A DNA stretch of 64,000 nt from Mesorhabditis belari. Taxonomy: Eukaryota > Nematoda > Chromadorea > Rhabditida > Rhabditidae. The DNA lies in NCBI GenBank assembly GCA_958450365.1, contig CAUEEP010000891.1, forward strand, positions 434,001 to 498,000, given 5' to 3'. Both the position numbers and the translations under genes were made by a program. Shown one piece after another: positions 28,690 through 37,906 of this stretch. Within the stretch, counting starts at the first letter, position 1; each line of letters opens with the position of its first letter. Under the pieces are notes generated by a model that saw only the letters and a list, made by a program, of their open reading frames with translations, was not told the origin of the DNA and did not search any database.

Positions 28690-29272
28690 AAACAGCCAAA
28701 GTTAAGGTAAACAAGCATTAATTTTCTACAAATTTTTTTCAAAACCTTAAACTGTAAAGTGATGCTTGTTCTCCACGTTGTTCTGAAACTATAGCCTACT
28801 AGAGCTGTTCATTTGCCGGTCTGATTGTCAATTGGTGTACAACGGAAAAACGAGATTTGACCACTTCAGCGGCTACTTTTGCAGGGGTTTTTTAGAAAAT
28901 GGAGCTTCGAAAATTCCACCTTCGTGTAACAAGAAATGCTGCAAAAGTTGGCATTGAAGTGATCAAATCACGTTTCTCCGTTGCACACCTATTGACAATC
29001 AGACCGAAAAATGAACAGCTCTATAACGCACGATCAAGTTAGTTTTGAGTAAATTTCCAATTAAATCCGGAAAAGACCATAATTATGACTCTTAATACCG
29101 TAATCTTGACCATAACACCTTAATCTGTACTTTTATGTTTGATCTGCTCATCGATGATTCGTTTAAACACATCAAAAGATTTAAATATTACATAGATCAG
29201 ATAAAACTAGAGTCAAGATTATGGTAGCTTTTGAAAATTGATATGAATTAGAAGTCAGAAAAAACACAAGCC

Positions 29273-30289
29273 TTACTTCAATCGTTTCACAAAGAAATAC
29301 ACGAATTTCGCTTCCCTCTCCAAGCCCATGCAAAATCTCAAATCATCCACGAAATCACTCTTCCGAAAGCACTGAACTGAAATCAGGTTCGTAATTTTCT
29401 CATGCGTTCTTTCTCTCATTTCCAGCTCCATTTTTCTGCAAATCTCCATATCTTCCTCATGTTTCAATAAAGGATCGGAAGTAAACGATCTAATTGCGAC
29501 ATCAATTTGCGGAAAAAATGGAACAGAAATGAGAATCGAGCAATTTTCGTTTTCACTGGGCAATCCGTTTCTAACGATCCACATCGGGAAACACTCTGGA
29601 AGTCCGTCATGCGACACACTTTCAACTATCTCAACTCGAGTCTTCAATAAAGCGTTCAACAAATTTTCCCATAAACCATGAATTGAAATTTTTCTACAAA
29701 ATCTCAGTCCAATTTCAATAAAATTCGTGAAATTGTCAGCGGTTTGCAGCTCTTTCCACTCATCCAACTCAACCGGTTGGAAATTTGCCGATCCCGTGAC
29801 TTTGAAACGAAATTCTTTACAGAATATGTTCAAATATCTCGCCTTAACCCCCTTGATATGAAAATTTTGCACAAAATTCAGTTTTCTCAGCAAAACTCTG
29901 AGCAATTCGTCGAGATTTCCGTAATCTTCCGTCAAATAGGGGCGATGGGATAGGAGGGACAAATATTGGAAAGTTGTAACTTTTTGTAGAAGTGAGATAG
30001 AGAAAGAGTCTTGTTGTAAGATGTCGAATGTATGAGAAGATCCATTTTTCGTCACAGTAGCGGTGTTCGATTTCAAATTCAATGGTCGTTTCCGCCATTG
30101 GTACTCCCCAAAAGAGATAATTACTTCATCAACCCGTTTTCCGAATAAACCGTTAAATAAAATTTTGTAGCGAAGAAAATGATTGGTTTTTAAGAGTTCA
30201 AAATTCTCTTCTGGACCCGATTTCTTCAATATTAATTCTTTCAACACATTGGGAATCGTTGAAAAGGAAATCGCTACCAAATTTGGCAT
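29273..30289 (-). CDS. Uncharacterised nematode protein, FLE family copy B
   Basis: The 338-codon main exon is intact and very close to copy A (first residues MPNLVAISFSTIPNVLKELI, with substitutions such as ILEKSGPKEN to ILKKSGPEEN). The acceptor TATTCAG is kept. The upstream exon (about 30356-30560) carries a 7-bp length difference relative to copy A (GTAGGAAAAACGGTATCTGG versus GTAGGATATCTGG), which shifts its frame (VPDTVFPTRH instead of VPDILRDT), so the two-exon product cannot be made as in copy A. Translation from the main-exon ATG would still give 338 residues. Function unknown. Confidence 0.6.
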   Translation of the reverse strand: MPNLVAISFSTIPNVLKELILKKSGPEENFELLKTNHFLRYKILFNGLFGKRVDEVIISFGEYQWRKRPLNLKSNTATVTKNGSSHTFDILQQDSFSISLLQKVTTFQYLSLLSHRPYLTEDYGNLDELLRVLLRKLNFVQNFHIKGVKARYLNIFCKEFRFKVTGSANFQPVELDEWKELQTADNFTNFIEIGLRFCRKISIHGLWENLLNALLKTRVEIVESVSHDGLPECFPMWIVRNGLPSENENCSILISVPFFPQIDVAIRSFTSDPLLKHEEDMEICRKMELEMRERTHEKITNLISVQCFRKSDFVDDLRFCMGLEREAKFVYFFVKRLK

Positions 30290-30861
30290 TACTGAATAGC
30301 TTTTACAAATAATATATTTAGATATTCAAGAAATGTTAGCCAATTTTACCTTACGCGGGCAAGTGAAAAGTGGCGGGAAACCAATTTTCGTTCTGGGACC
30401 GAGAAATCTCTCGTTGAAGCGACGCAGACGACGCGAATGTGTCCACATTGTGTCTCGTAGGAAAAACGGTATCTGGCACATCGCCCTTTAACATAGGGCG
30501 ACCGAGAATTTCCATTTTGGTTGAATTACCCAAGTTTGAGATTAGCATTAACCCCAAGACCTTTCAAAAAGTGTCTTGAGAAACGTTTGAAACCCAGTCT
30601 ATAAAGGGAATGCACAAAAATGTGGGAATAGAAAGTGAAAGCTTCTCTGTTGTGAAAGCGTGCGACACTTGGGATTCTCAAGCTGTCTTCAATCCAAGTA
30701 CTAACCGATTTACTGTACCACAACCCATTGTTTTCCTCGTAGTGCCATTTTTCATGGCATCTTTAAAAAAAATTTGATTTTTGCATATCTCTATTTCCCT
30801 CCTTGAATTTTGTTAAATCGGAATGCCTGATTTGAATGAATCGATAAGTCCATGGCAGAAA

Positions 30862-31347
30862 TCAGGACCCGAATCTTTTGAAAGAAGAGATCACATTTGA
30901 GACAGTATGTGAAGAGGCGACGATTACCTTCATAGGACGGGGCTTAAACTTGTTGAAGACACCTGTGCGATATGAATGTAGTATGATACCATCAATTCCG
31001 TAGCAGGCAAAAATATTTTCTAACATCAACCGGTCGTAATTTCTCCTTAACATAGGTGAAAAGGGAAGAGAAGGGATGACCTCGGGTAGACCATCAATAA
31101 CGATGTGGTATTCGGAGCTAAGTGATTTCGCAAACTCAACAGAGGAGACGAATGACGGCACAATTATTGTTGGTGGAGAAAGAGGATGAGACGGATGGTT
31201 CAGTGAGCGCAAGTTGGACCGATGAGATGGTTCATCTCGTTTATTTGGTCCCACTTCGGTCCACTTGCTCCCGCCATGACGACCATTTAGGGCTGGCGGC
31301 GTTGGATGAGACATCGCATTGCGGTTGATCATTTTGCGGTGACACAC
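30862..31347 (-). CDS. Possible ORF1-type fragment of a non-LTR retrotransposon
   Basis: 161-codon open frame. The C-terminal 95 residues read SSEYHIVIDGLPEV, then YDRLMLENIFACYGIDG, then a SYRTG..RPMKVIVASSHT stretch. The order 'GLPE - long helix - R.G....RP.KV...S' is what I recall from nucleic-acid-binding ORF1 proteins of nematode and insect retroelements. No reverse transcriptase follows within reach, and the frame ends in unrelated repeats. Weak assignment; a host gene fragment is possible. Confidence 0.35.
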   Translation of the reverse strand: MCHRKMINRNAMSHPTPPALNGRHGGSKWTEVGPNKRDEPSHRSNLRSLNHPSHPLSPPTIIVPSFVSSVEFAKSLSSEYHIVIDGLPEVIPSLPFSPMLRRNYDRLMLENIFACYGIDGIILHSYRTGVFNKFKPRPMKVIVASSHTVSNVISSFKRFGS

Positions 31348-31370
31348 CTCAAACCTGGGTAATTAAAAAA

Positions 31371-32030
31371 AAGGATTTGACACATTCTGCGCCACAACTT
31401 TGACGATCGATTTCTACTACTTCCTAACATCCAATTGAGCTCGTTTTTTTAAATGAAGCGTAGAGTCTCAGCTACATTTAAAAAAAAACATAAATATCCA
31501 ATTAACTCAAAAATTTTTGGTGTGAGGCACAATAGCGTGACTTACCTCTTCTGTATTCAATCTTTGATGACACTTTTGGCAACAATTTTTGTTCGTTTCA
31601 ATGTGTTTAAAACAATTTGTCACAGCAAATTTCATTTACGAGCTGTTTATCGGTTTTTTTTGTGAAAATTGACTGAAATGTTTTTGATTCATTTTGCCAA
31701 TATGTTCAGTTGTGCTTTTTTGATCATTTCATATAACTTTTATTATTCTTAGATCAGAAACATGGAATATTGAGTAAGACAATGGAAACTAAAGCATCAC
31801 AGAAACTGAGCTTAAACAAGGAAAAAATTGATTGGATTTATCAAGTATAGAGTGTGTTCCTCTTGTTTAATGCGTTTTCTAAAAAAAAATGTAGCGACTC
31901 TCAACTTTGTAAGGCTATAAAGATTCTATAAAGCTTCTAGAAGCACCAATCAGATAGAAAATCGGCTTAGCTACAGGCGACACACTCCAAAAGCCACCTC
32001 CAAAAGTTTCATACGAATTCATATTAAATA
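31371..32030. repeat. Dispersed repeat shared with 60180-60870 and 63345-63650
   Basis: Blocks GCGTAGAGTCTCAGCTACAT, AACTCAAAAATTTTTGGTGTG and TAAGACAATGG..AAACTAAAGC recur in the same order at 60.4-60.8 kb and 63.4-63.6 kb. 31880-32020 is an inverted match to 60190-60330 (TTTATATAGCCTTAGAAAG / GTAAGGCTATAAAGATTC). No coding sequence. Confidence 0.7.
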
Positions 32031-32116
32031 GTACATCGATTAGATAAAACTAGAGTCAAGATTTGGGTAGCTTTTGAAAATTGATATGAATTAGAAATCA
32101 GAAAAAAACACAAGCC

Positions 32117-32270
32117 TTACTTCAATCGTTTCCCAAAGAAATACACGAATTTCGCTTCCCTCTCGAATCCCATGCAAAATCTCAAATCATCCATGCAACC
32201 ACTCTTCCGAAAGCACTGAACTGAAATCAGGTTCGTAATTTTCTCATGCGTTCTTTCTCTCATTTCCCAA
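32117..32270 (-). pseudogene. C-terminal fragment of an FLE gene
   Basis: Encodes the last ~50 residues of the family (EMRERTHEKITNLISVQCFR, then DDLRFCMGFEREAKFVYFF). At 32265-32275 it joins, head to head, the N-terminal part of another FLE copy on the plus strand. Confidence 0.8.
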
Positions 32271-33228
32271 TGTGTTGAAAGAATTAATATTGGAGAAATT
32301 GGGTCCAAAAGCGAATTTTAAACTTTTTAAAAACCAATCGTTTTCTTCACCACAAAATTTTATTTAACGGTTTATTCGGGAAACGAGCTGATAAACTGCA
32401 GTTCGATTTTTGCGAAGCTACAAAATCTTTCAAGGCCATTGTCAAGAAAAATGGATCTTCTCATGAATTCGACATCTTACAACAAGACTCTTTCTCTATC
32501 TCACTTCTACAAAAAGTTACTTCTATTCAAACCTTCCAATATTTGTCCCTATCTTATCGCCCCTATCCGACGGAAGATTACGGAAATCTCGACGAATTGC
32601 TCAGAGTTTTGCTGAGAAAACTGAATTGGTGCAAAATTTGCATATCGAGGGGGTTAGGGCGAGATATTTGAACATATTCTGTAAAGAATTTCGTTTCAAA
32701 GTCACGGGATTGGCAAATTTCCAACCGGTTGAGTTGAATGAGTGGAAAGAGCTGCAAACCGCTGACAATTTCACGAATTTTATTGAAATTGGACTGAGAT
32801 TTTGTAGAAAAATTTCAATTCATAGTTTATGGGAAAATTTGTTGAACGCTTTATTGAAGACTCGAGTTGAGATAGTTGAAAGTGTGTCGCATGGCGGACT
32901 TCCAGGGTGTTTCCCGATGTGGATCCTTAGAAATGGATTGCCCAGTGAAAACGAAAATTGCTCGATTCTGATTTCTGTTCCATTTTTTCCGCAAATTGAT
33001 GTCGCAATTAGATCGTTTACTTCCAATCGTTTATTGAAACATGAGGAAGATATGGAGATTTGCAGAAAAATGGAGCTGGAAATGAGAGAAAGAACGCATG
33101 AGAAAATTAAGAACTTGATTTCAGTACAGTGCTTTCGGAAGAGTGATTTCGTGGATGATTTGAGATTTTGCATGGGCTTCGGGAGGAAAGCGGAATTCGT
33201 GTATTTCTTTGTGAAACGATTGAAGTAA
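32265..33228 (+). pseudogene. FLE pseudogene, inverted copy
   Basis: From about 32290 the plus strand carries family sequence from the N-terminal region (KNGSSHEFDILQQDSFSISL near 32445-32510) to the normal C-terminus (FVYFFVKRLK, stop at 33226-33228). The start is lost and the frame shifts before 32626; a single frame is open only from 32626 (200 codons). Substitutions such as GLPGCFPMWILRNGLPSEN are in the open part. Confidence 0.8.
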
Positions 33229-33289
33229 GGCTTGGGTTTTTTTTCTGATTTCTACTTCATAACAATTTTCAAAAGCTACCCTAATCTTG

Positions 33290-35160
33290 TGCACCAGGAT
33301 GAGTTTCCAGAGTACAAAGTACACCTTGCACCGGTTTCAGAGCATTTTCATCAAGTATTTAATGCATTTTCGACCAAATTCACTCCAATACTCCAATTTA
33401 TTTCCGTTTATTATGGAAACTTTTGTTGATAAAGAAAAAGGAAAAAAGAATTGCTTTTTCTAAACAAATGAACGTGATTGATTTGTTCAGAATCGCTTTT
33501 TAAGGGAAATAATTCAGGACATTGATGATTTCGCTAAAATTTTTATTATTTTTGATTAGCTTTGAACTTTTTCCATCGCTTTCTTCAGAATTACGTGAGA
33601 TTTTTGTTTAACTAATTTTCTGAAAATCTATAAAACCCAGTAAAACTTTAGATGCTTTCAATTGGGTATTTCATAGTCAGAGGCGGACGATCCTTTGGTG
33701 ATCACAAGAAATGAGACGCTTTTGAGAGAAAAGGGAGGAGAAGTCACGCATCTGATCTATGGAGGAAGTGTAAGAATTTCGATTTCAGATAGTTTAATTA
33801 CTTCTAAACACAAGTTCTTCAAATTTTGCGTTACTCACAAGTTTTTACATTTAATTTCTGCAAAAATGGTAAGAGTAAGATTTAGCTTCTGATCTTGACC
33901 TGAATCTTACCTTTGAACTATTAGGTTAGCGATAATAAAACCGGACTTCATCGTTCGTTTATTTTGCAAAGTATACGGAGAGTCAGGATAGGTTTTTATA
34001 CATTTTTGAAATGCTTGAAAGAAGCTCTAAAATATTGGCCACACACAATTTTGTCTGCTGCCAACTTCTGGTTTGTTTCCTGCCAACTTCTGCTTTGTCT
34101 GCTGCCAACTTCTGCCTGGTCTGCTGCTAACTTCTGCTTTGTCTGCTGCCAACTTCTGCTTTGTTTCCTGCCAACTTCTGCTTTGTCTACTGCCAACTTC
34201 TGCTTTGTTTCCTGCCAACTTATGCTTTGTTTACTGCTAACTAAACTGTTCAACAGCCAGACGTGAAAAAGAAAGGCAGCTTGACAGTAATTTTAATCTT
34301 ATTTTTTGAAAAAACCCATTTTTTCTACAAAGATTTTCTAATTTTCTAAAGATAGTTGCTCTGCTTTTTTGCGCGTAACATCTGACTACTATTCTTCTCT
34401 CATTCCAACAACTCCCAGAATCGCTATTGCTCAAAGAGTAATCCTTTTAGCTGACTCCTGTGCCATCCTCTTCAAACCACTTGAAAACTCTAAAGCTAAA
34501 AGCAATCAAAATTATGTGTGGTCACTATTTTAGAGCTTGATTCAAGGATTTTAAAAATGTATAACAACCTACTGTAAATGCTTTATTAGAGTGACCCTCC
34601 AAGAGGATATTAAAAAATAGAGTAACCGGTCGCTTTAATACATCATTTACGGTGACTTTCCGTATACTTTATAAAATTAAAGAACTATAAAGTCCTCATT
34701 ATTGACACCCTAATAGTCCTGGACAGATCAGGTAAACCCTGATGGCTTACCTGATCAAAGAATTGCTGTGTTTCATAGTAATTCCAAGTAAAAATCAATA
34801 AAAGATGATCTAACCCATTTAACGATCGATTTAGACAGATTTGAATGAGTCCGATCGTCGGAATTATATCAAGGTGAAACTAGAGTTCAGAGTTTTTTGA
34901 TACATTGTGAATTCACTTCTTTTCCGTAACAATCATAACAAATCGGCTTCTTTGAGTTGGCAGGGTATCTGGAAAAGAACAATTACTTGTTTTATCACTT
35001 TTTAAAAGCTAACTAAGTGGAGCTGGCTAGATTTTTTGACTGGCTAGCATTTACGATATCCTTTTTGTGGAGTTTCCGTATACTTCGTAAACTTAAAAAA
35101 CTGTAAAGTCCTCAGTACTTGACACCCTAATAGTCCTGGACACCCTAATAGTCCATTATT
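33290..35160 (+). pseudogene. Inverted, broken copy of the uncharacterised gene at 17565-19984
   Basis: 33290-35160 is the reverse complement of about 18050-20290. The 5' exon at 33650-33775 has lost 4 bp (CATAGTCAGAGGCGG versus CATAGTCGGAAAGCGGCGG), shifting the frame, and the second exon near 34840 ends prematurely (LNESDRRNYIKVKLEFRVF then stop). It lacks the mariner-type MITE seen in the partner. Confidence 0.75.
34060..34250. repeat. CTGCCAACTTCTGCTTTGT minisatellite
   Basis: About ten units of 19-20 bp. The partner locus near 19028-19065 has only one or two units (GCAGAAGTTGGCAGCAGAC), so the array expanded after the inversion-duplication. Confidence 0.85.
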
Positions 35161-35787
35161 GTCAAACTACTGTTCTAACAATTTTATCGTTAGTAAAACC
35201 AGCCTGAATGTCGAGTCACTTTATTTGCATTTCTTGAAATAGAAAATTCTCAATTCGAACTCAGAGGACACAAAATTTCGATCAAAAAACTTCACTGATC
35301 AAAACTCATGGAAAATCTCAAATTTTCGATCTTGATTTGGTGAGGGAAAGCCGATAAAGAAAAGCCTCAATCGGTCATCTCCGTGACTTCTCAACGTGAT
35401 GTTCGTGAAGAGATTGGAGAACATTCGCACACTAAATTTGATTTTTTTAAAACTGTAATCCTTTCAATTAAATTCAAACTTTCTCTTTTCATTTCCATCT
35501 CTTATATAGAGTTCATCTCCATCAGCTAGCGATCCACGAGAAGCGAAATTGATGGTGGAATTGCGAGCGACGAGTTTCCAGCTACATACAAAACCGACTC
35601 CAAGGTTCTCACCGCAAAGCTAAAATTGGCTAGTTTGAGATTCTGTTTATCCGAAATATTACCCTTTTTTCAATCAACTAATCATTAACCCGTTGTCATT
35701 TTACTTTTGGGTAATTCAACTCCAATGAGTAGAGAATTGAACGTGACTCTGAGGGTCTCCAATTCTTCATCACATCACATCACATTT

Positions 35788-35910
35788 AAAACGAAATTCT
35801 TTACAGATTATGTTCAAATATCTCGCCCTAACCCCCTCGATATGAAAATTTTGCACAAAATTCAGTTTTCTCAGCAAAACCCTGAGCAATTCGTCGAGAT
35901 TTCCGTAATT
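35788..35910 (-). pseudogene. FLE fragment embedded in the left arm of the palindrome
   Basis: Matches 15035-15160 of FLE copy A (GAAATTCTTTACAG..ATGTTCAAATATCTCGCCC..GATTTCCGTAAT). It replaces the segment between CACATCACATT and GATGATCAAAGTGGAC that is intact in the right arm. Confidence 0.85.
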
Positions 35911-35999
35911 TGATGATCAAAGTGGACAATGGAAAAGTGGAAGCCGTCGAGGAAAAGTCGTCCTAAGTAGCGTCCTAAGTAGAGTAGCGACCTAAGAAA

Positions 36000-36470
36000 G
36001 ATCCAAACGACCATCATCGGCAAAAGCTTGGCGAAAGATCTCCCAAATCACCATCATAGGAATGGGAATCGTGCTATCTCCTTGTTGATCGGCTTCCACT
36101 TTTCCATTGTCCACTTTGATCATCCATTTCTTGAACTCGGCATTGTTTCCTTGAACACTCAAGTGTGAAGTGGATGTGATGAAGAATTGGAGACCCTCAG
36201 AGTCACGTTCAATTCTCTACTCACTGGAGTTCATTTACCCAAAAGTAAAATGACAATGGCTAATGGTTCGTTGATTGAAAAAAGGGTAATATTTACGATA
36301 AAGAGAATCTCAAACCAGCAAATTTTAGCTTTGCGGTGAGAACCTTGGAGTCGGTTTTGTATGTAGCTGGAAACTCGTCGCTCGCAATTCCACCATCAAT
36401 TTTGCTTCTCGTGGATCGCTAGCTGATGGAGATGAACTCTATATAAGAGATGGAAATGAAAAGAGAAAGT
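36000..36470 (-). pseudogene. Coding unit of unknown function, best-preserved copy
   Basis: The minus strand stays open through STSHLSVQGNNAEFKKWMIK, then VDNGKVEADQQGD, IPIPMMVIWEIFRQAFADDG and a TAG stop near 36000; the copy at 16480-17115 has stops in this frame. A second open stretch (ASDEFPATYKTDSKVLTAKL) lies 5' of it near 36380. No start codon or known domain; it could be the end of a small spliced gene. Confidence 0.4.
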
Positions 36471-36633
36471 CTGAATTTAATTGAAAGGATTACAGTTTTA
36501 AAAAAATCAAATTTCCAATCTCTTCACGAACATCACGTTGAGAGGTCACGGAGATGACCGATTGAGGCTTTTCTTTATCGGCTTTCCATCACCAAATCAA
36601 GATCGAAAATTTGAGATTTTCCATGAGTTTTGA

Positions 36634-37421
36634 TCCGTCTGTCCGTTTGTTCGTCCGTCCGTTTGTCCTTTCGTTTGTTTGTCCGTTTGTTTGTCCGTCG
36701 GTTTGTCCGTTTGTCCTTCCGTCCGTTTGTCCGTTTATCCGTCCATTTGTCCGTCGGTTTGTCCGTTTGTCCTTCCGTCCGTTTGTCCTTCCGTCCGTTT
36801 GTCCTTCCGTCCGTTTGTCCTTCCGTCCGTTTGTCCTTCCGTCCGTTTGTCCTTCCGTCCGTTTGTCCTTCCGTCCGTTTGTCCTTCCGTCCGTTTGTCC
36901 GTTTATCCGTTCATTTGTCCGCTCGTTTGTCCGTTTGTTCGTCCATTTGTCCGTTTGTTCGTCCATTTGTCCTTCCGTCCGTTTGTCCGTTTATCCGTTC
37001 ATTTTCCGTCCGTTTGTCCGTTTGTTCGTCCATTTGTCCGTCCGTTTGTCCGTTTGCCCGTCCGTTTGCCCGTTTGTCCGTCCATTTGTCCGTCCGTCCG
37101 TCCGTTTGCCCGTCCGTTTGCCCGTTTGTCCGTCCATTTGTCCGTCCGTTTGGCCGTTTGCCCGTTTGTCCGTCCATTTGTCCGTCCGTCCGTCCGTCCG
37201 TTTGTCCGTCCGTTTGTCCGTTTGTCCTTCCGTCCATTTGTCCGTTTATCTGTCCATTTGTCCGTTTGTCCGTCCGTCTATCCCCAGAGGAAAACGCTGA
37301 CTAACGTTCGCGTTTTCCACTCGGAGGGTCCACGTTTCCCACGCAATCTAAGCCCCGCCCTTTTTGGCTGCGCACAGATGGACCGACGGACAGACGTCTC
37401 TTCTGCTTTATATATAGTAGA
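36634..37421 (-). mobile_element. Helitron-like 5' end with large GTCCGTTT array
   Basis: Read on the minus strand it starts at 37421 with TCTACTATATATAAAGCAGA, then GACGTCTGTCCG, a GC-rich stretch with CGCAGCCAAAAAGGGCGGGG, and about 650 bp of GTCCGTTT/GTCCGTCC repeats. This order is typical of animal Helitron 5' ends. The partner tract at 20531-20693 is only ~130 bp long. The long frames across the array are repeat products. Confidence 0.5.
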
Positions 37422-37906
37422 TCCACATAAAGAATAGTTGTGAACTTGTAAAATGCAAACTTCAGCCGTTAATTGAGATAAAATCCTAAATTTTATGGAG
37501 TTATAATTGTTTTTGAAAAATTTCATTTTCAAAAATTCCACAGAGCTTTAGATAGAGTCAGATTCGAAAAAGAAAAGTTATTTCATTGAATTCAACGAGT
37601 CTGTTATCAGTAAACTGACAAAGACCTCAGAAGAAAGCTTCATTTGGTGTTTTAGTTGACAAAATTTAGCTGATAGAGATAATTTCTGGGAAGCAAAGCG
37701 GAAATTTTGAACACCTGAACACTGAATTTGATTTGAGAGATCAAAATTTACATTTAACATTGGAAAACAATTTGCATTTAAAGCTCTCAAATTACCATTT
37801 AATCCTCAAATAAATAACGTTCTCTCATTCTCGATTTTTCGCTATTCTCTAAAGCCTATTTCTCTATCCCCTACTCGCTTCATTTCTTCTTTTTCTTTTC
37901 ATCAAA
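37422..37906. other. Upstream region of the dehydrogenase gene
   Basis: No gene seen. Pyrimidine-rich leader (CCTACTCGCTTCATTTCTTC) directly precedes the start codon, so the promoter and 5' UTR probably lie here. Confidence 0.5.

Larger units (their letters stand above)
26702..30700. repeat. Segmental duplication, copy B (partner 12085-15927)
   Basis: Begins CTCTAATCAAGAG directly after the minisatellite and contains tRNA-Leu copy 3, the same spacer and FLE copy B, ending AATCCAAGTA. About 330 bp of copy A (13735-14070) is replaced here by an A/T homopolymer block at 28405-28686. A short insertion (TAAACCATACACTGGGGTG) near 27750 is absent from copy A. Confidence 0.85.
35290..36640. repeat. 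1.3-kb palindrome
   Basis: 35290-35990 and 36000-36640 are inverted copies of each other: both contain the AATCAGGCT..-type flank ATCTTGATTTGGTGA, CCGATTGAGGCTTTTC, ATGGAGATGAACTCTATATA and the decayed coding unit also found at 16480-17115. The arms differ by a 120-bp replacement in the left arm (35788-35910). Confidence 0.8.

Noticed and set aside
36589..37437. Frames of 108-252 codons (VCPSVRLSFRPF and NGQTDGRTNGRK types)
   Set aside because: Products of the GTCCGTTT microsatellite; open in all three plus frames and on the minus strand.
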